This document shows positions 40,285 through 49,674 of a DNA stretch of 51,874 bases, piece after piece (position 1 is the first letter of the stretch; each line of letters begins with the position of its first letter). A program made the translations under genes and the position numbers. Source of the stretch: Candidatus Atribacteria bacterium. GTDB taxonomy: Bacteria > Atribacterota > Phoenicimicrobiia > Phoenicimicrobiales > Stramentimicrobiaceae. The stretch covers positions 1 through 51,874 of the forward strand of contig JAKQEP010000121.1 of NCBI GenBank assembly GCA_029556475.1, written 5' to 3'. A model generated the notes under the pieces. It was not told the DNA's origin, did not search any database, and saw only the letters and a program-made list of their open reading frames with translations.

Positions 40285-42243
40285 ATGGAAAAAAAGAAAG
40301 CATTTTATATAACCACTCCTATTTATTATGTCAATGATGTCCCTCATATCGGGCATGCCTATACTACCATTGCAGCAGATACTATGGCCAGGTTTATGAG
40401 ACTGAGAGGCTTTGATGTCCTTTTTGCTACAGGTACTGATGAACACGGTCAGAAAATTGCCAAATCAGCAGAACAGATGGGAATAAAACCCCTGGAACTA
40501 GCTGACCGGGTGGTAATACAATTTCAGAATCTCTGGTCTGTTTTAAATATTAAACCGGACGACTTTATTCGTACCACAGAAAAGCGGCATGAACTGGTGG
40601 TGCAAAAGATATTTAACCGTTTATATGAAAAAGGTGAGATTTATAAGGGGGAATATGAAGGATGGTATTGTGTGCCCTGTGAAACTTTCTGGCCGGAAAG
40701 CCATATAGAAAACAATGTATGCCCTGATTGCGGTAGACCGGTTGAGAAATTCAAAGAAGAAAGTTACTTTTTCAGAATGAGCAATTATCAGGAAAGATTA
40801 TTGCAACATATCGATGAACATCCCGATTGCATTAAACCCGAATCGAGAAAGAATGAAATTATCAGTTTTGTAAAAAGAGGGCTAAAAGACCAGAGTGTAA
40901 CCAGGATTAAATCCAGTCTGAACTGGGGTATAGATGTTCCTTTTGATAAAAACCATGTAATTTATGTCTGGTTTGACGCCTTGATAAATTATCTCACTGT
41001 TGCTGGATATGGTATTGATGATAAAAAGTTCAACCTGTACTGGCCTGAGGCAGTACACTTAATCGGTAAAGATATACTTAGATTTCATACCATTATCTGG
41101 TTTACTATGCTGATGGCTGCTGATATAGCGCCGCCTAAAATGGTTTTTTCCCATGGCTGGTGGACCAGTGAAGGCGAAAAAATGTCCAAATCAAGGGGAA
41201 ATGTAATTGACCCCTTTCAGGTAGCGGGTGAATTTGGGACTGACGCCTTTCGTTATTTTTTACTTAGAGAACTCTCCTTTGGACTGGATGGAAATTTTTC
41301 CCGCCAGTTGCTTATCCAGCGCATTAATTACGATTTAGCCAATGATCTGGGCAACCTGCTCAGCCGTACTGTGGCCATGACTGTAAAATTTTATGATGGA
41401 ACAATTCCTGTCCCCTCTCATAGTGACGAACTTTATGATAAAGAATTGCAAAACCTGGCCGAAGAAGTAGTAGCACAGGTAATAGTTCATATGGAACAAT
41501 TCTCCTTTAACCTTGCTTTAGAGAATATCTGGTCCCTGATTAAAAGAACCAATAAATATATAGACCAGACTGAACCCTGGCTTTTGGGCAGGGATAAAAA
41601 TAAGAAAAAAAGACTGGAACAGGTCTTATACCACCTCAATGAGTCTTTGCGAATAACAGCTATGCTGTTATATCCCTTTATGCCCGCAACATCAGATAAG
41701 ATTTGGCAGCAGCTGGGCATAAAAAATAAGATTGAAGATATGACCATTCCTGAAGATGTTAGCTGGGGGAAGCTGGAGCCGGGAAGCAAAGTAAATCCCG
41801 GGGACAATCTGTTTCCCAGAATTGAAGAGGAGAAGAAAAATATTGCCAATGCAGTTGAAGTGAATAGCAAGAATATAGATAAGAAAAATGAGGGGTTTGA
41901 GATGGAAAGTCAGCAGTTACCCACAGTATCTTTAGCAGATTTTCAGAAAATTGATCTCAGGGTGGGCAAAATAATTTCGGTTGAAGATGTCCCCGGTGCC
42001 AGCAAATTGTTAAAAATAAAAGTTGATTTTAAATCTGAAATTAGAACTATAGTTGCCGGTATAAAAGAATTTTACTTACCGGAAAAATTAATTGGTAAAA
42101 GTATTGTAGTCGTATTTAATTTAGCTCCGGCCACCATCAGAGGTATACAATCACAGGGTATGCTTCTGGCAGCATCAGAGGGGCAGCAGGTAGTTCTTCT
42201 TACCACTGATCAGGAAATCGAACCGGGTAGCAGAATAAGGTAA
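40285..42243 (+). CDS. metG: Methionyl-tRNA synthetase with C-terminal tRNA-binding domain
   Basis: FYITTPIYYVNDVPHIGHAYTTIAADTMARFMRLRG, KMSKSRGNVIDP, C-terminal FQKIDLRVGKIISVEDVPGASKLLKIKVD. Confidence 0.97.
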   Translation: MEKKKAFYITTPIYYVNDVPHIGHAYTTIAADTMARFMRLRGFDVLFATGTDEHGQKIAKSAEQMGIKPLELADRVVIQFQNLWSVLNIKPDDFIRTTEKRHELVVQKIFNRLYEKGEIYKGEYEGWYCVPCETFWPESHIENNVCPDCGRPVEKFKEESYFFRMSNYQERLLQHIDEHPDCIKPESRKNEIISFVKRGLKDQSVTRIKSSLNWGIDVPFDKNHVIYVWFDALINYLTVAGYGIDDKKFNLYWPEAVHLIGKDILRFHTIIWFTMLMAADIAPPKMVFSHGWWTSEGEKMSKSRGNVIDPFQVAGEFGTDAFRYFLLRELSFGLDGNFSRQLLIQRINYDLANDLGNLLSRTVAMTVKFYDGTIPVPSHSDELYDKELQNLAEEVVAQVIVHMEQFSFNLALENIWSLIKRTNKYIDQTEPWLLGRDKNKKKRLEQVLYHLNESLRITAMLLYPFMPATSDKIWQQLGIKNKIEDMTIPEDVSWGKLEPGSKVNPGDNLFPRIEEEKKNIANAVEVNSKNIDKKNEGFEMESQQLPTVSLADFQKIDLRVGKIISVEDVPGASKLLKIKVDFKSEIRTIVAGIKEFYLPEKLIGKSIVVVFNLAPATIRGIQSQGMLLAASEGQQVVLLTTDQEIEPGSRIR

Positions 42244-42302
42244 AATTAGAAGGACTTCTGCTCATAAATTTAGAGTAGAAAATATTAAGGATAAATAATA
42301 CT

Positions 42303-43256
42303 ATGAATAATAGTAAAGAGGATAATAAAAATATCCCAAAGGTGATGAATAAAAATAATAAAGAGGAAATGAAGTCTGAAAAGGGAAAAAGTAAAAAGAA
42401 TTATTTTGTCAATAGAAATTTAAATACGGTAGTGCTCCTGTTTCTGGTGGCGATGACCCTATTATCATTGTATAGTCTGACAAAAAATGAACAGCTCTAT
42501 CAATCTCTTTCTGCTTTAAACCAGTCCTATAATGAAATAAAGGAAGAGAACCAGATATTTAAAGAAAAGATTGAGGAGCAAAGCCAGAAGCTGGACAGTA
42601 TCAATACCCAGATGGCTAAATACCTGAAAGAGAGGATTACTAAAGAACAGTTTACTGAGATTTATATGCAGATGCAGGAACTGATTGGGATGGTAACTGT
42701 GGAGCAGAAAAGGGAGTATTATCTGAGCCGTATTGTAAACATTATTTCTAACAACAACAAACAGCTGGAAAGTGAAACAATCTATGATATTGCCAAAAAT
42801 ATTTATGAGATTGCGCTAAAATACAAATTTAATCCATTTTTAATCTGTGCTCTGATTAAAGTGGAGAGTGATTTTAAAACTGATTCCATCTCCGATTCCT
42901 ATGCCTATGGGCTATGCCAGGTTCGCCGGTTTATAGCCAAAGAATTGGCAGAAAATCTTGGTATTGATTGGGATGGGGCTGAAAAAACCCTCTTGAATCC
43001 TGAAAAAAATATTCGGATTGGAATACATTATTTATCTATGCTTTACGATGATTTTGGTGATATAAAACTGGCTTTAACTGCCTATAATTATGGACCATTC
43101 AAAGTTCAGGAATTTATAAATGAGGATAATAATATTCCCAATGGTTATACTGAGAAGATACTTAAATATTATGCCAGGTATAGAGGTTTTGATATAGAAG
43201 AAGTTGATGAAATTCTTAACGGAGATAATAATGAGTCTAATATTTTGCAGGGCTAA
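42303..43256 (+). CDS. Membrane-anchored lytic transglycosylase (SLT domain)
   Basis: N-terminal TM (NTVVLLFLVAMTLLSLYSL), coiled-coil, ICALIKVESDFKTDSISDSYAYGLCQVR, ALTAYNYGP. Confidence 0.88.
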   Translation: MNNSKEDNKNIPKVMNKNNKEEMKSEKGKSKKNYFVNRNLNTVVLLFLVAMTLLSLYSLTKNEQLYQSLSALNQSYNEIKEENQIFKEKIEEQSQKLDSINTQMAKYLKERITKEQFTEIYMQMQELIGMVTVEQKREYYLSRIVNIISNNNKQLESETIYDIAKNIYEIALKYKFNPFLICALIKVESDFKTDSISDSYAYGLCQVRRFIAKELAENLGIDWDGAEKTLLNPEKNIRIGIHYLSMLYDDFGDIKLALTAYNYGPFKVQEFINEDNNIPNGYTEKILKYYARYRGFDIEEVDEILNGDNNESNILQG

Positions 43257-43287
43257 TATAATAAACATATTTTAGGAGGCTGGTAAA

Positions 43288-44481
43288 TTGGAAAAAAATT
43301 ATTTTTTTACTTCTGAGTCTGTTACCGAGGGGCACCCCGATAAGATTGCCGATCAGATATCAGATGCCATATTAGATGACCTCATCGGTCAGGATAGTGA
43401 AGCAAGAGTCGCCGTTGAAACGCTGGTTGCTACTGGTTTAGTATTAGTTGCCGGCCAGATAACAACGACCGGTTACGTCAATATACCCAAAATAGTACGT
43501 GAAACGGTAAGAGAGATTGGTTATACCAGAGCAAAGTACGGATTTGATTGTGATACCTGTGCAGTTCTTACTACAATTGAAGAACAATCAAAAGATATTT
43601 CCATTGGAGTAAATAATGCCTGGGAAGTACGGGAAGAAAAAACAATGCCGGAAAAGAATATAATTGCCTCAACTGGAGCAGGGGACCAGGGTATGATGTT
43701 TGGCTTTGCCTGTCGGGAAACACCTGAGTTAATGCCCTTACCCATATCGCTGGCACATAAACTGACCCATCGTCTGGCTGAGGTAAGAAAAAATAAAATA
43801 TTACCTTATTTAAGACCTGATGGGAAATCACAGGTGACGGTACAATACCAAAATGGTAATCCCTATAGGGTTGAAGCGATAGTCATTGCAGCACAGCATC
43901 ATCCCAAAGTAGGGAAAGATACTATTAATGAAGGCATTATGGAAGATGTTATAAGAGCTGTTATTCCACCTGAATATCTTGACCAGAATACGAAATATTA
44001 TATAAATTCTACTGGAAGATTCGTTATCGGAGGTCCACAGGCAGATACCGGTCTTACCGGTAGAAAAATCATAGCAGATACCTATGGCGGTGTAGGAAGT
44101 CATGGGGGCGGTTGTTTTTCTGGCAAAGACCCCACCAAAGTTGACCGTTCCGGCAGTTATGCTGCCAGGTATATTGCCAAGAATATCGTCGCCTCTGGGA
44201 TTGCCGACAGATGTGAAATACAGATTGCCTATGCTATTGGAGTAGCTAATCCTATTTCCATTATGGTAGATACCTTTGAAACCGAGAAGATTCCTCATTC
44301 CCGTATCATCCCGTTAATTAAAAAATATTTTGATTTGAGGCCTGCAGCTATAATAGAATATTTGAAACTGAAAAGACCTATTTATAAAAAGACCGCTGCA
44401 TATGGTCATTTTGGCAGAGAATTAGAAGAATTTACCTGGGAAAAAACAGATAAGGCAGACCTGTTAAAAAAAGAAATATAG
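43288..44481 (+). CDS. metK: S-adenosylmethionine synthetase
   Basis: [79 protein letters not shown] start with AGGAGG. Confidence 0.97.
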   Translation: MEKNYFFTSESVTEGHPDKIADQISDAILDDLIGQDSEARVAVETLVATGLVLVAGQITTTGYVNIPKIVRETVREIGYTRAKYGFDCDTCAVLTTIEEQSKDISIGVNNAWEVREEKTMPEKNIIASTGAGDQGMMFGFACRETPELMPLPISLAHKLTHRLAEVRKNKILPYLRPDGKSQVTVQYQNGNPYRVEAIVIAAQHHPKVGKDTINEGIMEDVIRAVIPPEYLDQNTKYYINSTGRFVIGGPQADTGLTGRKIIADTYGGVGSHGGGCFSGKDPTKVDRSGSYAARYIAKNIVASGIADRCEIQIAYAIGVANPISIMVDTFETEKIPHSRIIPLIKKYFDLRPAAIIEYLKLKRPIYKKTAAYGHFGRELEEFTWEKTDKADLLKKEI

Positions 44482-44552
44482 TGGAAAACTAAATTTAAAA
44501 TATTGGTGGTTTTCTAATTTCCCAATTCTTATTTAAAAATAAACTATGAGGT

Positions 44553-45605
44553 ATGATAATGAATATAACAGAATTACTGCATCTTACCAGTGATATGGAG
44601 GCGTCTGACTTACACCTGACCGTTGGTGTCCCGCCTACCTTGCGAATCCATGGTTTACTTACCAAATTGGATTATCCTGAATTAAATGAGAGTGATGTTT
44701 ACGAGATGCTCTATAGCATATTGAGTGAAGAGCACCGTAAAAAATTTGAAACACTAAAAGAAATTGACTTTTCTTTAGAGATTGTCAATGGAGCTCGTTT
44801 CAGGGTGAATGTTTTTATGCACAGGCGTGGTATAGCCGGTGCCTTTCGGTTAATTCCCGAACAACTTAAAACATTGGAAGAATTAGGACTACCTCAGAAT
44901 TTATCCGAATTCACCAAAAAACCAAAAGGACTGGTTTTAATGACCGGACCTACCGGAAGCGGGAAATCAACGACTATCTCTACCCTTATTGATATTATTA
45001 ATGAAAAACAAAGGCTTCATATTATAACCATTGAGGACCCCATTGAATTCATTCATCACCACAAAAACTGTATTATTGATCAGCGTGAAGTTGGGCTTCA
45101 TACTAATTCCTTTTCCTATGCCTTAAGAAGCGCCTTAAGAGAAGACCCCGATGTTATAATGGTGGGGGAAATGAGAGATTTAGAAACTATATCTATGGCT
45201 GTTACTGCAGCCGAAACAGGTCATCTGGTATTTTCTACCTTGCATACCAATAGTGCTGCCGAAACAGTGGAAAGAATCATTGATGTTTTCCCGGCACATC
45301 AACAGAGGCAAATCCGGATACAGCTGGCTGAGTCACTGCAGGGAGTTGTAACCCAGACTTTACTACCCAATGTAGACCAGACAAAACGATTGCCTGCTGT
45401 GGAGATAATGATAGCAACGCCGGCAATTAAAAACATTATCAGGGAAGAACGGATTCATATGATTCCGGCTATAATACAGGCATCACAGCAATATGGGATG
45501 CAGACAATGGATCAATCCATACGTCAATTGTTTCTATCACATCAAATAGACAGGGAAACAGCTCTATCCAAAGCCAATGACCCAAAATTTGTAGTATCTT
45601 ATTAA
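44553..45605 (+). CDS. pilT: PilT-like twitching motility ATPase
   Basis: GLVLMTGPTGSGKSTTISTLIDIIN, ITIEDPIEFIHHH, LREDPDVIMVGEMRDLETI, AAETGHLVFSTLHTNSA. Confidence 0.94.
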   Translation: MIMNITELLHLTSDMEASDLHLTVGVPPTLRIHGLLTKLDYPELNESDVYEMLYSILSEEHRKKFETLKEIDFSLEIVNGARFRVNVFMHRRGIAGAFRLIPEQLKTLEELGLPQNLSEFTKKPKGLVLMTGPTGSGKSTTISTLIDIINEKQRLHIITIEDPIEFIHHHKNCIIDQREVGLHTNSFSYALRSALREDPDVIMVGEMRDLETISMAVTAAETGHLVFSTLHTNSAAETVERIIDVFPAHQQRQIRIQLAESLQGVVTQTLLPNVDQTKRLPAVEIMIATPAIKNIIREERIHMIPAIIQASQQYGMQTMDQSIRQLFLSHQIDRETALSKANDPKFVVSY

Positions 45606-45783
45606 AAGATGTCTCTTAAAATAAATGTGGTTGTTTAACAAAAAATCAAAAAAAAGTATATGTCAAAAAATGTTTTAATCTAAAATGAACTACACAATAT
45701 TTTTGACTTTAAAGTCACTATTGAGTAAAATATTTCCAGAATTTGTACTTTTTGAAAATTAATATTAATAAATATTGGAAATA

Positions 45784-45999
45784 GATGGAAAGGGGAGAGT
45801 AGATTGCTTCTTTTCGAATCGAAAGACATCCCCGGGCATCATTTTTAAATAATAGCTTACAACATCTGTCTATTCGTTACAGTGCGTTAAAAGAATGAGC
45901 GGAATGGCTTTTCTAACCATTCAAAAAGGGTGGCACCGCGAAAATAAATTTTCGTCCCTGATAGTATTATTTGTAATTTATAATATTATCAGGGTTTTT
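45784..45999 (+). promoter_or_regulatory. T-box riboswitch (tRNA-sensing leader), short Stem I, predicted GAC (Asp) specifier
   Basis: T-box consensus AGGGTGGCACCGCG at 45927-45940; Stem I GATG/CATC + GGGGA/TCCCC with AGTA opposite GAA-A-GAC-A; CCCT can pair with antiterminator AGGG or terminator AGGG. Confidence 0.92.
45956..45999 (+). terminator. T-box regulated intrinsic terminator
   Basis: CCCTGATAGTATTA...TAATATTATCAGGG followed by TTTTTC. Confidence 0.9.
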
Positions 46000-46035
46000 C
46001 TTTAATTATTATTGTGGGTATAATTGAGAGTTATA

Positions 46036-46570
46036 AAGTTTTTAGTTTATAGTTAATAGTTTTTAGTAAAAGACAAAGAAAATGCAAAGATATGATAAAG
46101 GGTGTGGGTATAAGTGTATGCAAAAATGTCGTTGGCCGTTGGTGTTTAGTCGTTGGTTAAAATGCAAAGAAAAAGATGCGGGGAAAAGTGAGGGAGTAAA
46201 AAGATAAAGAGGACTTTCCTCTCCTGTCATTGAGAGCGAACATAGAGAGCGAAGCAATCTCATCCACTCCTGCCCGCAATGAATGTAGTAATGAGTGATA
46301 GATAAAAAATAATAAGCAAAATACTAATAGTCTGCAACCAGAAAGAAAAATTATTATGTGGAAATAATTGGATGTGATTGCCACGACATACTTTCAGTAT
46401 GTCTCGCAATGACAAAAAATAGGGATCATTGCGAAGCGGTGCAACCACTGCTGAATTCTCGTACTCTGATGTCAAATATTTTTTACATTTATATTGGTCT
46501 TTATATCTAACTAAATACTAAATACCAACGACCATCAACTATCGACTGACGACTATCGACCATCGACCAA
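46036..46570. repeat. Composite interspersed repeat block A (between T-box and hisS)
   Basis: TTTATAGTTAATAGTTTTTAGTAAAAGACAAAGAAAATGCAAAGAT, GTCGTTGG...TTTAGT, GGGGAAAAGTGAGGGAG, CATTGAGAGCGAACATAGAGAGCGAAGCAATCTCAT, GATTGCCACG..CTCGCAATGACAAAAA, then ACTAAATACCAACGACCATCAACTATCGAC. Confidence 0.75.
46374..46418. repeat. Palindromic repeat copy 1 (GATTGCCAC..GCAATGACAAAAA)
   Basis: Outer stem ATTGC/GCAAT, inner stem ACATACT-TTC-AGTATGT. Confidence 0.75.
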
Positions 46571-46622
46571 AATGTCATTACAAATGACGCATTATGAAGT
46601 TATGAAGATAAAGGAGAGAATT

Positions 46623-47885
46623 GTGTTAGCAAAAGTACCCAAGGGAACCAATGATATACTGCCTGAGCAGATAGATTGCTGGTATTATTTGGAAAATAAG
46701 ACCAGAGAAGTATTACAGAATTATGGCTATCGGGAGATAAGGACTCCTGCCTTTGAGCATACTGAATTATTTGTAAGAGGGATTGGGGAGACAACCGATA
46801 TTGTACAGAAAGAGATGTTTACCTTTCAAGACCGAAAAGGCAGAAGCCTTACCCTCCGACCTGAGGGAACTGCGCCCGTGGTAAGAGCGTATTTGGAGCA
46901 CAATCTTGGCAGAGAAAACCCCCTCAGCAAACTGTTCTATATCGGGAGTATGTTTCGTTGTGAAAAGCCGCAGGCAGGCAGATACCGTCAATTTAATCAA
47001 TTTGGTGCAGAGGCTATTGGCTCTCCTTTACCCGTAATTGATGCGGAGATAATAGCTGCTGCCCTCTCTATTTATAAACAATTAGGATTGACTGATTTAA
47101 AACTGATGCTCAATAGTGTAGGATGTCGAAAATGCAGGCCTCAATATTTAAAAGCATTAAAAGATTATTTCGGGGAAAAGAGGGAAATGTTATGTGTTGA
47201 CTGCCGGCAGCGTTATGAACAAAATCCTCTTAGAATACTTGATTGCAAAAAAGAAAAATGCCAGTTAGTAATTAAAAAATGTCCTTCAATTTTTGAATAT
47301 TTATGTGAAGATTGTGCCAATCACTTCAACACATTAAGAAATTGTCTTGATAATATAGGTATTACCTACCAGATTAATCCTCTTCTGGTTAGAGGTTTGG
47401 ATTATTATACTAAAACTGCTTTTGAAATTGTGGCAGAAGAATTGGGAGCCCAGAATGCGGTTGGTGGTGGTGGAAGATATGATTATCTGGTAGAGGAATT
47501 GGGTGGTAAATCAACCCCCGCTGTGGGCTTTGCCGCAGGTATGGAGAGAATTTTGGAAACTATGTTAAAACAGGGTATCAGGATTCCTGTATGGGATGGA
47601 ATCAGGGTTTTTATAGCTGTTACCAGCCAGGAACAGGTTGTCACCGCTTTATCAATAGCCAATCAGATAAGGGAAAAAGGAATATCTGCAGAAATGGATT
47701 TTCTGGGAAAAAGTTTGAAATCTCAGATGAGAACGGCTAACAAATTACAGGTGCCATACGTATTAATCTTAGGTTCCGAAGAACTAAAGGAAAACAAAGT
47801 AACCATAAAAGATATGGTAAATGGTGTGCAGGAAGAAATATCTTTAAATGATATTTTAGCCTACCTGAAAAAGGCATATTTTTAA
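46623..47885 (+). CDS. hisS: Histidyl-tRNA synthetase
   Basis: VPKGTNDILPEQ, TLRPEGTAPVVRAYLEH, NQFGAEAIG, VRGLDYYTKTAFEI, GGGGRYDYLVEELGG; GTG 46623 after AAGGAG, upstream ATGs lie next to repeats. Confidence 0.95.
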   Translation: MLAKVPKGTNDILPEQIDCWYYLENKTREVLQNYGYREIRTPAFEHTELFVRGIGETTDIVQKEMFTFQDRKGRSLTLRPEGTAPVVRAYLEHNLGRENPLSKLFYIGSMFRCEKPQAGRYRQFNQFGAEAIGSPLPVIDAEIIAAALSIYKQLGLTDLKLMLNSVGCRKCRPQYLKALKDYFGEKREMLCVDCRQRYEQNPLRILDCKKEKCQLVIKKCPSIFEYLCEDCANHFNTLRNCLDNIGITYQINPLLVRGLDYYTKTAFEIVAEELGAQNAVGGGGRYDYLVEELGGKSTPAVGFAAGMERILETMLKQGIRIPVWDGIRVFIAVTSQEQVVTALSIANQIREKGISAEMDFLGKSLKSQMRTANKLQVPYVLILGSEELKENKVTIKDMVNGVQEEISLNDILAYLKKAYF

Positions 47886-47953
47886 AGAAACTTAAAATAA
47901 TGAATCATTATTTTATTAAATTGTCTGTTTATAAATAAGGAGGAAGAATCCGG

Positions 47954-49249
47954 ATGAAAGAGATTACTATATCAGAGGTTGGGAATTATGATACAGAATT
48001 GGTAACCATCAAGGGATGGCTTTATAACCAGCGCTCCAGTGGCAAGGTAAAATTTATGATTATCAGAGATGGTACTGGTTTCCTGCAGGGAATACTGGTT
48101 AAAAGCGAAATTGAAGAGAAATATTTTAATCTACTTGATGGATTAAACCATGAATCTTCCATTATAGTGGGGGGGATTATAAAAAAAGAACAAAGAGCGC
48201 CAAGCGGATATGAAATGCTTGTTAAAACCATTGAAGTAGTTCAAAATGCCGAGCCTGATTACCCCATCTCTTTAAAAAAGCACGGGGTGGCTTTTCTAAT
48301 GAATTACCGGCATCTCTGGATAAGAACAGAAAGACAGAATGCAATTTTAAGAATTAGAACGGAAGTTGTGAAAACCATCCATCAGTTTTTACAGAAAAAA
48401 GGTTTTTTCCTTATTGAATCACCCATACTGACACCTGCTGCCTGTGAAGGTACCACCACCCTCTTTGAAACAGACTATTTTGGCGATAAAGCATATTTAA
48501 CCCAGAGTGGACAACTTTATAATGAGGCGGCTGCTATGGCTTTTGGCAAAGTCTATTGTTTTGGTCCCACTTTTAGAGCTGAAAAGTCTAAAACGAGAAG
48601 GCATCTGATGGAGTTCTGGATGGCTGAACCGGAGGCGGCCTATTTTGATTTTCAGGACAATAATCATTTACAGGAAGAAATGATTGTGGAGATATTTTCC
48701 CATGTATTGCACCATTGCTCACTGGAGTTAAAAATACTGGAAAGGGATATCTCTGCTTTAGAAAAGATAAAGTCTCCTTTCCCCTATTTATCTTATGATG
48801 ATGCTGTTAAATTAATTCAAAAAGAGGGGAGTACAACTCAGTGGGGAGACGATCTGACCGGTGAGGATGAGACTATTATTTCTAAATATTATGATAAACC
48901 GGTCTTTGTTCACCATTTTCCTACTAAATGCAAGGCTTTTTATATGAAACCAGACCCGGTGAATCCAGAAACAGTTTTGGGGGCTGACTTGATTGCCCCA
49001 GAAGGATTTGGCGAGATAATCGGAGGGGGAGAGCGTATTGACGATTATCAGCTTATTAAAGAGAGGATAAGGGAACATAAATTACCCGAGAAAGATTACC
49101 AATGGTATATTGATTTGAGAAAATTTGGTTCTGTACCACATTCTGGTTTTGGGCTGGGAGTGGAAAGAACCGTTGCCTGGATATGTAATCTTTCCCATAT
49201 CAGAGAAACAATACCTTTTCCCAGAATGTTAAATAAAATCTATCCTTAA
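47954..49249 (+). CDS. asnS: Asparaginyl-tRNA synthetase
   Basis: IKGWLYNQRSSGKVKFMIIRDGTGFLQG, FGPTFRAEKSKTRRHLMEFWMAEPE, SVPHSGFGLGVERTVAWICNLSHIRETIPFPR. Confidence 0.93.
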   Translation: MKEITISEVGNYDTELVTIKGWLYNQRSSGKVKFMIIRDGTGFLQGILVKSEIEEKYFNLLDGLNHESSIIVGGIIKKEQRAPSGYEMLVKTIEVVQNAEPDYPISLKKHGVAFLMNYRHLWIRTERQNAILRIRTEVVKTIHQFLQKKGFFLIESPILTPAACEGTTTLFETDYFGDKAYLTQSGQLYNEAAAMAFGKVYCFGPTFRAEKSKTRRHLMEFWMAEPEAAYFDFQDNNHLQEEMIVEIFSHVLHHCSLELKILERDISALEKIKSPFPYLSYDDAVKLIQKEGSTTQWGDDLTGEDETIISKYYDKPVFVHHFPTKCKAFYMKPDPVNPETVLGADLIAPEGFGEIIGGGERIDDYQLIKERIREHKLPEKDYQWYIDLRKFGSVPHSGFGLGVERTVAWICNLSHIRETIPFPRMLNKIYP

Positions 49250-49269
49250 ATTCATTAAGTTTAATAAAA

Positions 49270-49600
49270 CAGTCGTTTGTTGGTCGTTGGTATTTAGTAT
49301 TTAGTTAAAATGCAAATGTCAAGCAGCGGGGATAAGCGAAAGAATAGAGTTTATAGTTAATAGTTTTTGGTTTTTAGTAAAAGACAAAGAAAATGCAAAT
49401 ACAAAGATGTGGGGATAAGTGAGGGAGATTTCCCCTATCCATTGCAAGAGCTTTTTCTCCCTAACAATGAGAAGGTGTTTCTCTTGTCATTGTCAGGAGC
49501 CTTTTTACTTTGTCATTGTGAAGGCACCCCTCCTTCAGTCATTGCGATCGAACGTAGAGAGCGAAGCAATCTCATACTCTCCAACCCGAATCAGAAGAGT
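49270..49600. repeat. Composite interspersed repeat block B (between asnS and aspS)
   Basis: GTTGGTCGTTGGTATTTAGTATTTAGTTAAAATGCAAA, AGTTTATAGTTAATAGTTTTTGGTTTTTAGTAAAAGACAAAGAAAATGCAAA, GATGTGGGGATAAGTGAGGGAG, GTCATTGCGATCGAACGTAGAGAGCGAAGCAATCTCAT. Confidence 0.75.
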
Positions 49601-49674
49601 AGTAAATGAGAGAACGAAAAATGGCTTTATTCATTTTATATTAAAAATTATATTTATAAGGAGTGAACCAAAAA

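Noticed and set aside
43828-44298. 156-aa antisense ORF within metK
   Set aside because: Shadow ORF opposite highly conserved MetK motifs.
45826-45829. His specifier (CAT) reading in the T-box
   Set aside because: The TGGC bulge predicts a G73 tRNA, and GAC followed by A fits the GAA-x-codon-A layout better; CAT is followed by C.
46063-46475. Three small minus-strand ORFs (46063-46263, 46157-46384, 46260-46475)
   Set aside because: They lie in repeat block A and are explained by low-complexity repeat sequence.
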